Below, piece by piece: positions 1 to 6,934 of a stretch of DNA of 7,074 bases. A program made the translations under genes and the position numbers. The number at the start of each line of letters is the position of its first letter. Position 1 is the first letter of the stretch. This stretch comes from Sulfurimonas sp. (GTDB taxonomy: Bacteria; Campylobacterota; Campylobacteria; Campylobacterales; Sulfurimonadaceae). The notes under the pieces are model-generated. The model searched no databases, was not told the origin of the DNA, and saw only the letters and a program-made list of their open reading frames with translations. Where the stretch lies: positions 1-7,074 of the forward strand of contig JAQIBW010000174.1 of assembly GCA_027858865.1 (NCBI GenBank). Reading direction: 5' to 3'.

Positions 1-1902
1 ATCAACGTGACTCCTATTCTTGATAGAGTTAAAGACAAAGAAAACTATGCTTCACTGATAAATAAAACAACAGATGCTTACGCTGGATATCTTACAAATG
101 AGCCTTTTTATTTTAAAGAAAGAGGGATAGATATAAACATTATCAACCCTGCAAACTATGGTCTTGATCTATATGGAGATATGCTTTTTACAAATTTAGA
201 AGAGGCAAAAAATCATCCACAGAGAGTTGAAAAGTTCAAACAAGCAACTATAAAAGGCTGGTACTATGCGTTAGAGCATAAAGAAGAGATTATAAAACTA
301 ATCAAAGAAAAATATGCAAAAAATAAATCTATAAAGCATCTTAGATATGAGGCTAATGCTATAGAAGAAGTTATACAACACAAATCTATTCCAATAGGAA
401 CTATAGACAAGGGAAGGATTAGATACGCTCTTCAAATATATAAAAGACATGGGTTGATAAAAAATGATATTCCTACAAATGATTATATCTTTGAACCATT
501 CAATGAAAAAACAGCGCTAGATGATACACAAAAAAATAAGCTTTTCACAGACGAAGAAAGCGATTATTTGAAAAAGAAAAAAGTCATTACTATGTGTATA
601 GACCCTGACTGGATGCCATTTGAGAAAAATGAAAAGGGCAAACATATCGGGATGAGTGCAGACTATATAGATGTCTTAAAAGATGAAATCGGTGTACCAA
701 TAAAAATGGTAAATACTAAGACTTGGCTAGAATCTCTTGAATCTGGCAAAGCTAGACAATGTGATATTTTTTCTCTGGTTATGCCTACTAAAGAGAGAAG
801 AAAATGGTTAGAGTTTACTAAGCCATACCTGAGTATTCCATTAGTGATTGTAACAAATTTGGATGAGTTTTTTGTTAGTGATTTTAGTAAAGTTATTGAT
901 AAAAAGATAGGACTAGTAAAAGGTTATGCTTATGGGGAGATACTAAGAGATAGGTATCCTAAAATGAATCTTGTAGAAGTAAAAAATGTTCAGGATGGAC
1001 TTGAGCAGGTAAAAGAAGGAAAGATTTTTGGCTTTATAGGCACATTGGCAACTACCGGTTACCACATTCAAAAAGATTATATCGGTCAGTTAAAAATAGC
1101 AGGTAAGTTTGATGAAAAATGGGAATTAGGAATTGGAGTAAGAAATGATGAGCCAATACTTAAAGATATATTTGATAAAGCTATCGCTCAGATTTTACCA
1201 GATACACAACAAGAGATTTTAAATAAATGGATATCAGTTAGTTACGATAGAGAAATCGATTATAAGCCTATATTACAGTGGATAACCAGTATTATAATTG
1301 TATTTACTATTATCCTATTTCTCATATTAAGAATAAATAGAAAACTAAATATAGAAATACGAAGCCGTATAGAAACAGAAAAAAAACTACAAGAACTCTC
1401 GATTACAGATGAGCTGACTACACTCTACAATAGAAGATACTTTAATGAAATATTCCCAAAACTTATAAACAGTGCCAAGCGTGAAAATACAAATATATGT
1501 TTTGCTATTATGGATATAGATTACTTCAAACTTTATAATGATACCTATGGTCATATAAGCGGTGATATTGTACTTAAAAGCATATCTCAGTCATTAAAAA
1601 GCTCTCTATCAAGAGCAGATGATTATTGTTTTAGGTTAGGTGGGGAAGAGTTTGGTATCCTCTTTAAAGGTTTAGATAAAGAACAAGCTACAGAATTTAT
1701 TAAACAAATGAAGCAAAATATTGAAGACCTTAAAATAAAGCATGAAAAGAACAATGTAAGTAAATATGCTACTGCTTCATTTGGTTTAGTAATCAGAGAT
1801 GCAGCATCTATAAAAGATGAAAACGAGTTGTATAAAGAAGCATATGACTTGCTGTATAAAGCCAAAGACAGTGGCAGAAATAAGGTTTGCGTAAGTGACT
1901 AG
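1..1902 (+). CDS. Membrane diguanylate cyclase with NMT1/THI5-like and SBP_bac_3 sensor domains (5' partial)
   Basis: Predicted inner-membrane enzyme making cyclic di-GMP from two GTP, controlled by a periplasmic ligand-binding region. The frame is open from base 1, so the GTG at base 7 is not the true start: the signal peptide and first half of the NMT1/THI5-like domain lie outside the window. Numbering from that GTG, residues 1-160 are the C-terminal part of an NMT1/THI5-like (SsuA-type) domain (NEPFYFKERG, INPANYGLDLYGD), 193-410 an SBP_bac_3 domain (CIDPDWMPFE, then MPTKERRKWLEFTKPY), 425-443 one transmembrane helix, a short linker coiled coil, then GGDEF from about 464 to the end. Catalytic features look intact: D468 in the TDELTTLYNRR motif, metal-ligand D503 in MDIDYFK, and the signature GGEEF at 545-549. 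R536-A-D-D539 sits five residues ahead of it, as expected for a product-inhibition I-site. The ligand cannot be told from sequence. There is no EAL domain, so synthesis rather than breakdown is expected. Its stop overlaps the stop of maf. Confidence 0.93.
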   Translation: MNVTPILDRVKDKENYASLINKTTDAYAGYLTNEPFYFKERGIDINIINPANYGLDLYGDMLFTNLEEAKNHPQRVEKFKQATIKGWYYALEHKEEIIKLIKEKYAKNKSIKHLRYEANAIEEVIQHKSIPIGTIDKGRIRYALQIYKRHGLIKNDIPTNDYIFEPFNEKTALDDTQKNKLFTDEESDYLKKKKVITMCIDPDWMPFEKNEKGKHIGMSADYIDVLKDEIGVPIKMVNTKTWLESLESGKARQCDIFSLVMPTKERRKWLEFTKPYLSIPLVIVTNLDEFFVSDFSKVIDKKIGLVKGYAYGEILRDRYPKMNLVEVKNVQDGLEQVKEGKIFGFIGTLATTGYHIQKDYIGQLKIAGKFDEKWELGIGVRNDEPILKDIFDKAIAQILPDTQQEILNKWISVSYDREIDYKPILQWITSIIIVFTIILFLILRINRKLNIEIRSRIETEKKLQELSITDELTTLYNRRYFNEIFPKLINSAKRENTNICFAIMDIDYFKLYNDTYGHISGDIVLKSISQSLKSSLSRADDYCFRLGGEEFGILFKGLDKEQATEFIKQMKQNIEDLKIKHEKNNVSKYATASFGLVIRDAASIKDENELYKEAYDLLYKAKDSGRNKVCVSD

Positions 1903-2444
1903 ATAAAAGCTGTTAAAACTTCTGTGTTTAACCCCATAGCTGTACTCTCAAAGCCTCTGACTTCTTTGATGTAAGCTTTACAAAAGCCTTCAACCATACA
2001 AGCTCCAGCCTTTCCTCTGTACTCACCACTTTGCAGATAATTTTCTAAGGCGTCAAGATTAAATTCATCAAAAATATAATCAGTTTGAGAGATATCTATA
2101 ATCTTTTTTTCTTTTGAGTGGTAAATCATGCATGTTACTATAGAAGTTACATTTCCGCTTTGAGTCATTAAGATATTTCTAGCATCGTCTATGCATCTAG
2201 CCTTACGCAGTATTTGACCCTGAGCTGTTACTACTGTATCAGCAACCAGAAGTGGATAATCTTCAAAACCAAATTCTTTTAGATTGGCGTTATACTTTCC
2301 AAGTGTAGCTTGATATACAAAATTTTTAGCAGATGAGGCAATAATTGCATCTTCGTCGAAGTCTACAGCCTCTTGAATAAACTCTATCCCCGCAGTGCGT
2401 AGAAGCATCGCCCGAGTCTCAGAGCCAGATGCCAGTCTTATCAT
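1899..2444 (-). CDS. maf: Maf-family nucleoside triphosphate pyrophosphatase
   Basis: Cytoplasmic Maf/Ham1-fold pyrophosphatase. Family members hydrolyse non-canonical or canonical nucleoside triphosphates to monophosphate and PPi, and were named for septum inhibition when overproduced. At 181 residues it is the usual length. Visible motifs are LASGSETR at 4-11 (family LASxSPRR, with R11 kept), the catalytic-region ADTVV at 68-72 (D69), LRKA at 79-82 where most bacteria have LGKP, and YLQSGEYRGKAGA at 136-148, followed by GF-CKAYIKEV and a GLNTEVL end. The RKA variant and the CKAYIK segment resemble what I recall of the Helicobacter Maf, so the divergence looks clade-typical rather than degenerate. 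The exact substrate class cannot be assigned. The ATG shares one base with the stop of the upstream PAS gene (TAATG), and there is only a weak purine run (GAAGAA) ahead, suggesting translational coupling. It is the last gene of the minus-strand block. Confidence 0.9.
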   Translation of the reverse strand: MIRLASGSETRAMLLRTAGIEFIQEAVDFDEDAIIASSAKNFVYQATLGKYNANLKEFGFEDYPLLVADTVVTAQGQILRKARCIDDARNILMTQSGNVTSIVTCMIYHSKEKKIIDISQTDYIFDEFNLDALENYLQSGEYRGKAGACMVEGFCKAYIKEVRGFESTAMGLNTEVLTAFI

Positions 2445-2923
2445 TATTCTTCAAGAGCCTTAGCTTCTTCAAGTTTATCATTTTTAATATATAAAACTAC
2501 TCTAGTAGTTCCCTCTTCTTGGGTTCGCATATTGTCATACAAGTTTTGTATTTCTATCGCTTTTTCTCTTGAAATAGGCTCTCTAACAGATTTATATTCT
2601 GTTGCTACTCCATCTTTCATTACAGTAGAAACTCTAGCATGTACCCAGTAATAACCACCATCTTTACGACGATTTTTTACATAACCGTTCCAAACATCAC
2701 CTTTTTTTATAGTTTCCCATAAGTTAGTAAATGTTGATTTTGGCATATCTGGATGTCGTATAAGATTATGATGTTGACCTATAAGCTCATCTGGTTCATA
2801 TCCTGAAATATCCGCAAATGTATTATTTACATAGGTAATCTTGCCTGTAAAATCAGTACGAGAGACAATAAGCTCATCTTCTGGTACTTCTGTCTCATAA
2901 AACATATCAAAACTTGTTTGCAT
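2444..2923 (-). CDS. Stand-alone PAS domain protein, Aer/CetB-like redox or energy-taxis sensor
   Basis: A 159-residue soluble protein that is essentially one PAS domain (about residues 15-120) with a short acidic, helical tail. It matches the Aer-type FAD-binding PAS class closely: VSRTD at 20-24, ITYVNNTF at 29-36, GYEPDELIG at 41-49, the RHPDMP motif at 56-61, then W78, the VKNRRKDG stretch at 82-89 and YYWV at 91-94. The Arg, His and Asp of RHPD are the positions implicated in flavin binding in E. coli Aer, so FAD binding is a reasonable inference. There is no membrane segment, HAMP or methyl-accepting domain, so signalling must go through a partner. The best-known precedent is Campylobacter jejuni CetB, a PAS-only protein of similar size working with the membrane receptor CetA in energy taxis. 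No cetA-like gene is in this window, so CetB-like is a family description, not an orthology claim. It has a good ribosome site of its own and is coupled to maf downstream. Confidence 0.88.
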   Translation of the reverse strand: MQTSFDMFYETEVPEDELIVSRTDFTGKITYVNNTFADISGYEPDELIGQHHNLIRHPDMPKSTFTNLWETIKKGDVWNGYVKNRRKDGGYYWVHARVSTVMKDGVATEYKSVREPISREKAIEIQNLYDNMRTQEEGTTRVVLYIKNDKLEEAKALEE

Positions 2924-2929
2924 AATTAT

Positions 2930-2935
2930 TCCTTT
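2930..2935 (-). promoter_or_regulatory. Ribosome binding site of the PAS gene
   Basis: The minus strand reads AAAGGA six bases ahead of the ATG at 2923-2921, the same sequence and spacing as at the flagellin gene. It shows the PAS protein is translated independently of the membrane-protein gene upstream, unlike the two overlapping junctions of the operon. Confidence 0.75.
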
Positions 2936-2953
2936 GTAATAAACTCTGTACTA

Positions 2954-2975
2954 TTTTAACCAATTCATGTTAAAA
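2954..2975. repeat. Small inverted repeat between the membrane-protein and PAS genes
   Basis: TTTTAAC (2954-2960) and GTTAAAA (2969-2975) are perfect seven-base arms around an eight-base loop, occupying the stop codon of the CopD/HemJ-like gene and the start of the 46-base gap. On the minus strand no U-tract follows, so it is not a good terminator. It includes TAAAAT (2958-2953), which could act as a -10 about 30 bases ahead of the PAS start. It may be an operator, an internal promoter or chance in AT-rich DNA. Confidence 0.3.
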
Positions 2976-3452
2976 AAGAGAAGAAAAATATGAACCTATA
3001 AAAATAGCAATAACACCTAAAAGAATATTAGCTGGAACTTGATATTTTCCGATGAATTCCAGTTGTGATTTTGCAAGTGCAAAATTACCATCTTCTAGGG
3101 CTTTAGATGCTCTATTTCTTCTTTTCATCATTACGATAAGGTTAATAAACATTACAGACCAAATACCCTCTTTAGCGTGTGACAAAACACTATATTCACT
3201 CTGAGACAAGCCATAACCTTTTATCATTACTACAGCAGTAAGAAGTAAAATAATTACAAATGGAAGTACGATAGTAAACAGTCTCTTAAGTCCATGAGCT
3301 ATACGTTCTAATCTTTTTGCAGGAGATTCTATCTCTATAAATGATGGATGAGCAGCGTAACGCATCGATACCATTCCACCTACCCAGATAACAGCAGAAA
3401 TAACGTGTAAAAAAACTATGAAAGTCTTATACTCTAAAAAAAACTCTTGCAC
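2970..3452 (-). CDS. Four-helix integral membrane protein, CopD/HemJ-like
   Basis: A 160-residue inner-membrane protein with four predicted helices at roughly 9-29, 57-78, 95-109 and 139-157, with basic loops (K46-R57, K110-K117). Helix 1 carries LHVISAVIWVGGM with H16 and W23, and helix 3 is preceded by H92-A-K94. A TM1 histidine plus an HxK ahead of helix 3 recalls the CopD/HemJ group of small heme- or copper-associated membrane proteins, but the match is loose and I do not assign a function. The start is GTG at 3452-3450, whose first G is also the last base of the alaS stop (TAGTG). An AGAGG at 3467-3463 ends ten bases upstream and may serve as ribosome site. Starting at the next methionine (M27) would destroy helix 1, so GTG is preferred. 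The overlap puts it in one transcript with alaS. Confidence 0.8.
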   Translation of the reverse strand: MQEFFLEYKTFIVFLHVISAVIWVGGMVSMRYAAHPSFIEIESPAKRLERIAHGLKRLFTIVLPFVIILLLTAVVMIKGYGLSQSEYSVLSHAKEGIWSVMFINLIVMMKRRNRASKALEDGNFALAKSQLEFIGKYQVPANILLGVIAIFIGSYFSSLF

Positions 3453-6001
3453 TACGAAAGAACCTCTGTAATGAACTCAAGTGCAGCAACTTTAGCTTCT
3501 GGCAATTTAGTTTTGTCTTTTGCACCAGCTTGTGCGAAGTCTGGACGACCACCGCCACCGCCACCGAGGATTGGAGCAATTTTTTTAATCCAGTCTCCAG
3601 CTTTTGCATCTGCGTTTTTTACACCTGCAGCTATAAGAACTTTATCACCTTTTACTTGAAAAAGCATAGCACAAAGTTTCTCATTTTGATTTTTAAGCTC
3701 ATCGATTTTTTCTTTTATGTCACCAGAAATAAGCTCTTCAACTACAACAGCTACACCGTTGATTTCATTAGTAGTGATTTCTACTTTTGAACTCTCCTCG
3801 GCATCTTTAAGTTCTATTTTTAATTCTGCTACGTTCGATTTAAGTCTTGCAATACCAGCTAGAACATCTAAGTTTTTAACATCAGCCTCTACTTGCTTGA
3901 TTAGTATTCTTTGCTCACAAAAGTATTTATATGCTGCTTGTCCACAAACAGCTTCGATTCTTCTAACACCAGCAGATACACCACTCTCTTTAGTGATGAT
4001 AAACGAGCCTATGTTAGCAGTGTTGTCAACATGAACACCACCACAGAACTCTACAGAAGCATCTGCGAAACTTACAACGCGAACTTCATCACCATACTTC
4101 TCGCCAAACTGAGCTTTTGCACCACTATTTTTAGCATCTTCGATACCCATAACATCAGTTTTAGCACTAATACTTCTTAAAACATCGTTATTTACTCTTG
4201 TCTCGATTTCTTCTAGCTCACTTTGAGTCAGTCCTTTTGGATGAGAAAAGTCAAATCTAAGTCTATCAGCATCAACAAGTGAACCTGCTTGAGATATATG
4301 ATCTCCTAAAACATCATAAAGTACTGCATGTAAAAGGTGAGTAGCTGAGTGATGTTTAATGATTTCATTTCTTGAAATATCAACTTTTGCATCTACTACA
4401 TCGCCAACTTTTATAGTTGAAGTAACACTAATTTGTGAAAGGTTTAAATCGAAAAATTTTCTAGTATCAAGAACTTTTGCAAAACCTTCTAACTCTCCTA
4501 GGTCACCAGTCTGTCCACCACTCTGTGCATAAAAAGGAGTAATATCTAAAAGAACCCAACCTTTTTTTCCTGCATCTAGAGTTTGTACACTTTTAAATTT
4601 ATCGTCAAGTAGAGCTTGTACTTCACCTGAATGAGCCATAAACTCATAACCAACAAAAGTGTTCTCTCCAAACTTCTCTAAAAGTTCTTTAAAGTCACCG
4701 TGAGTCTCGCTGTCTCCGCTACCTTTCCAAGCAGCTTTTGCACGAGTACGTTGCTCTAACATCAACTCTTTAAATTTTGCAGAATCAAGTTTAAGGTTTT
4801 TACCTTTTAACATATCTTCTGTAAGGTCAAGTGGAAAACCAAAAGTATCATAAAGTTTAAATGCAACTTCACCGGAAAAAGTTTCTTTTGTGTTTAAAAC
4901 TTCCTCTTCAAAAAGTGTTATTCCAGACTCAATAGTCTTAAAGAATCTAGCTTCTTCAAGTTCTATCTGCTCTTTAACAGCTTTTGCTTTTACTTTTAGG
5001 TAATCGTATTCGCCACCCATAATCTCTACAACTGTGTCCACTAGTTTGTACATAAAAGCTTCTCTAAATCCAAGAAGATAACCATGTCTTACAGCACGAC
5101 GGAGGATACGACGAAGTACATAACCACGTCCTTCATTTGAGAAGTTTATTCCCTGAGCTAAAAGAAAAAGTGCAGTTCTTATGTGATCTGCAATAACACG
5201 GTATGACGCACCAGTTGCATACTCATACTCTTTACCAATAAGTTTCTCTACATCAGCAATAATCGGCATAAATAGAGATGAATCGTAGTTACTAAGAACG
5301 CCTTCTTTAATAGCAACAACTCTCTCAAGTCCCATACCAGTGTCAATAGAAGGCTTTGGAAGTTCTGTCATAGTTCCATCAGCACTTTTTTCATACTGCA
5401 TGAAAACAAGGTTCCAAATTTCTAAAAATCTGTCACCCTCACCACCAAGGTAATCTTCTTCACCACTAAAGTTTTCTGCACCCTGATCATAAAAGATTTC
5501 ACTAGATGGTCCACATGGTCCAGTATCACCCATTTGCCAGAAGTTATCAGCATCTCCAAGACGAATGATTCTATCTTTTGCAACATGTTTTTGCCAAAGA
5601 AGTTCAGCCTCATCATCGCTGTCATGAACAGTAATCCAAAGTTTTTCAACTGGTAGTTCAAGAACTTCTGTTAAAAATTCCCAGGCATAGTCCATTGCTT
5701 CTTCTTTGAAGTAATCACCAAAACTAAAGTTACCCAGCATCTCAAAAAAAGTATGATGTCTTGCCGTATGTCCAACATTTTCTAAATCGTTATGTTTTCC
5801 ACCAGCTCTTAAACATGTTTGACAAGATGTTGCTCGAGGGTTTGTCGGTCTTGGAATTTCACCTGTAAAGATCGACTTAAAAGGGACCATTCCCGCGTTA
5901 TTAAACAGCAGTGATGCATCCTCCGGCACTAGTGGAGCAGACTCAATTCTCTCATGGTTTTTTGACTCAAAAAATTTTAAGTACTCTTCTCTAATATCCA
6001 T
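3452..6001 (-). CDS. alaS: Alanine--tRNA ligase
   Basis: Class II synthetase charging tRNA(Ala) with alanine in the cytoplasm, with editing of mischarged Ser/Gly. At 849 residues it is full length. In order: the class II catalytic core (motif 1 region with LLFNNAGMVPFKSIF near residues 28-42; ARHHTFFEMLGNFSFGDYF; GDTGPCGPSSEIFYDQG; DTGMGLERV), the tRNA-recognition region, the editing domain with zinc ligands H551 and H555 (HSATH) and C653 and H657 (CGGVH), a coiled-coil stretch near 700-745, and the C-Ala domain with a six-glycine run followed by RPDFAQAG. The editing motif reads CGGVH where many bacteria have CGGTH; both metal ligands are kept. The ATG at 6001-5999 is chosen because the protein then begins MDIREEYLKFF as family members do, with AAGAGA seven bases upstream. 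An in-frame TTG at 6049 would add 16 unrelated residues and span the likely promoter. It heads the four-gene block. Confidence 0.97.
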   Translation of the reverse strand: MDIREEYLKFFESKNHERIESAPLVPEDASLLFNNAGMVPFKSIFTGEIPRPTNPRATSCQTCLRAGGKHNDLENVGHTARHHTFFEMLGNFSFGDYFKEEAMDYAWEFLTEVLELPVEKLWITVHDSDDEAELLWQKHVAKDRIIRLGDADNFWQMGDTGPCGPSSEIFYDQGAENFSGEEDYLGGEGDRFLEIWNLVFMQYEKSADGTMTELPKPSIDTGMGLERVVAIKEGVLSNYDSSLFMPIIADVEKLIGKEYEYATGASYRVIADHIRTALFLLAQGINFSNEGRGYVLRRILRRAVRHGYLLGFREAFMYKLVDTVVEIMGGEYDYLKVKAKAVKEQIELEEARFFKTIESGITLFEEEVLNTKETFSGEVAFKLYDTFGFPLDLTEDMLKGKNLKLDSAKFKELMLEQRTRAKAAWKGSGDSETHGDFKELLEKFGENTFVGYEFMAHSGEVQALLDDKFKSVQTLDAGKKGWVLLDITPFYAQSGGQTGDLGELEGFAKVLDTRKFFDLNLSQISVTSTIKVGDVVDAKVDISRNEIIKHHSATHLLHAVLYDVLGDHISQAGSLVDADRLRFDFSHPKGLTQSELEEIETRVNNDVLRSISAKTDVMGIEDAKNSGAKAQFGEKYGDEVRVVSFADASVEFCGGVHVDNTANIGSFIITKESGVSAGVRRIEAVCGQAAYKYFCEQRILIKQVEADVKNLDVLAGIARLKSNVAELKIELKDAEESSKVEITTNEINGVAVVVEELISGDIKEKIDELKNQNEKLCAMLFQVKGDKVLIAAGVKNADAKAGDWIKKIAPILGGGGGGRPDFAQAGAKDKTKLPEAKVAALEFITEVLS

Positions 6002-6029
6002 TTGGTATTCTCTTTTGTAAAATTGCGCG

Positions 6030-6035
6030 ATTATA
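6030..6035 (-). promoter_or_regulatory. Putative -10 box of the alaS operon promoter
   Basis: The minus strand reads TTTTTAGATATAATCGCG, giving a perfect TATAAT 28 bases ahead of the alaS ATG, with a T-run just upstream. No clear TTGACA lies at the usual spacing, which is normal for housekeeping promoters of Campylobacterota that rely on an extended -10 and upstream T-tracts. The predicted start of transcription is near 6023, leaving a leader of about 20 bases. Confidence 0.6.
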
Positions 6036-6117
6036 TCTAAAAATATCAATATTACTGTTTAATTGTATCTTGCTAAAAGTAGCTTTAATTTTTAAAAAAT
6101 AACAAGTATAAATGATG

Positions 6118-6123
6118 TATAAT
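6118..6123 (+). promoter_or_regulatory. Putative sigma70-type -10 box for the flagellin gene
   Basis: A perfect TATAAT with TG immediately before it (GATGTATAATAG) lies 31 bases upstream of the flagellin ATG. Upstream is AT-rich sequence with no convincing -35. I found neither a sigma28 GCCGATAA-type box at a workable spacing nor a complete sigma54 GG-N10-GC pair. Confidence 0.5.
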
Positions 6124-6142
6124 AGTGTTAATAAGCTATGAT

Positions 6143-6148
6143 AAAGGA
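6143..6148 (+). promoter_or_regulatory. Ribosome binding site of the flagellin gene
   Basis: AAAGGA lies six bases before ATG 6155. It decides the start: the in-frame GTG at 6125 lies upstream of this site and has no comparable purine run. Confidence 0.8.
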
Positions 6149-6154
6149 TTTATT

Positions 6155-6934
6155 ATGAATGTTTCAAGTACAACATCTTTAACTAACAATAATATAAATT
6201 TAAGTTCGAATCTTACTAAGCTTTCGTCTGGTTCAAGAATTAACAGTGCGGCTGATGACGCTTCGGGCATGTCGATAGCTGATGGAATGTCAGCTCAGGT
6301 TCGCGGGTTGGGTCAGGCAATACAAAATTCAAATAATGCGATAGGTATGGTTCAGGTAGCTGATGGAGCTATGCAAGAGTATGGCAACATACTATACGAT
6401 GTAAGAGAGCTGACACTAAAAGCATCAAATGGTATTATGAACAGCAGTAACAGAGAAATCATACAAAATGAGATAGATGGGCTACTCTCTTCAGCAAATA
6501 ATATCATAAGCACCACTTCTTACAATGGTATAAATCTACTTAAGGGTGACAATGAATTTTCATTTCATACCGGAGCAAATGGTGGAGAAAATATTAATGT
6601 AGATTTTGGAAAAGCTTCTTCAATATTGCCATCTGTTGATGTTTCAAACTCAGCTAGCATAGAAGATAGTTTGAAAAGTATAGATAGTGCTTTAAAATCT
6701 GCCGGGGTTATTATGACAAACTTGGGTGCTGGACAAAATGCTCTAGAATCCAACGTAAGAAATATCTCTGTATCTCAAATAAATGTCGCTTCTGCAGAAT
6801 CACAAATCAGAGATTTGGATTTTGCAAAAGAGAGTGCAAATTTTAATAAAAATAATATTTTAAACCAAGCAGGCATATTTGCTTTAACACAAAAAAATGC
6901 TGTACAGGCAAACGTTTTAAATCTATTAAAATAG
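6155..6934 (+). CDS. Short flagellin (D0/D1 only, FlaC-like architecture)
   Basis: Flagellin-family protein exported by the flagellar type III system, either a filament subunit or a secreted flagellin. At 259 residues it holds only the conserved ends: N-terminal D0/D1 (about 1-125; KLSSGSRINSAADDASGMSIA at 22-42 is the hallmark) and C-terminal D1/D0 (about 165-259; SQIRDLDFAKESANF, ILNQAG, final VLNLLK), joined by a short variable hairpin. No D2/D3 domain is present. The stretch before LSSG is about nine residues shorter than in Salmonella FliC and lacks the usual INTN start. A short N-terminus and near-250-residue size also characterise Campylobacter FlaC, so a FlaC-like secreted role is possible but unproven. 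The helix often recognised by TLR5 reads LYDVRELTLKASNG (80-93): E85 and L86 are kept, while the position of Salmonella R90 is D82. The ATG at 6155 is chosen for its strong AAAGGA ribosome site. The upstream GTG at 6125 would bury that site within the gene. Confidence 0.92.
   Translation: MNVSSTTSLTNNNINLSSNLTKLSSGSRINSAADDASGMSIADGMSAQVRGLGQAIQNSNNAIGMVQVADGAMQEYGNILYDVRELTLKASNGIMNSSNREIIQNEIDGLLSSANNIISTTSYNGINLLKGDNEFSFHTGANGGENINVDFGKASSILPSVDVSNSASIEDSLKSIDSALKSAGVIMTNLGAGQNALESNVRNISVSQINVASAESQIRDLDFAKESANFNKNNILNQAGIFALTQKNAVQANVLNLLK

Noticed and set aside
1623..1865. Minus-strand open frame of about 80 codons inside the GGDEF region, and a similar one inside the flagellin (6565-6753)
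   Set aside because: Both are antisense to well-supported conserved domains and have no family resemblance or start signal.
1912..1932. GTTAAA / TTTAAC inverted repeat as a terminator after the diguanylate cyclase
   Set aside because: Only six A/T-rich pairs around a nine-base loop, inside the maf coding sequence, with no U-tract after it.
3550..3570. GGTGGC-type tandem repeat as a possible phase-variable tract
   Set aside because: It encodes the conserved six-glycine run of the AlaS C-Ala domain; the frame is intact and codon choice explains the repeat.
3447..3790. Short open frames on the plus strand opposite the 3' end of alaS, and a minus-strand one at 3427-3609
   Set aside because: They are out-of-frame shadows of alaS with low-complexity peptides (proline runs opposite the glycine repeat) and no ribosome sites.
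6002..6049. A 16-residue N-terminal extension of AlaS from an upstream TTG
   Set aside because: The family begins at MDIREEYLKFF, a ribosome-like AAGAGA precedes the ATG at 6001, and the extension would cover the TATAAT of the likely promoter.
6070..6074. TTGCT as the -12 half of a sigma54 promoter
   Set aside because: The required GG about ten bases upstream is absent (the region reads GTTTAATTG).
6137..6144. TATGATAA as a sigma28 -10 element for the flagellin
   Set aside because: It matches only GATAA of the consensus, overlaps the ribosome site and lies ten bases from the ATG, leaving no room for a leader.
6125..6154. A ten-residue N-terminal extension of the flagellin from GTG 6125
   Set aside because: It would place the strong AAAGGA ribosome site inside the gene and begins only two bases after the likely -10 box, so the transcript would start downstream of it.
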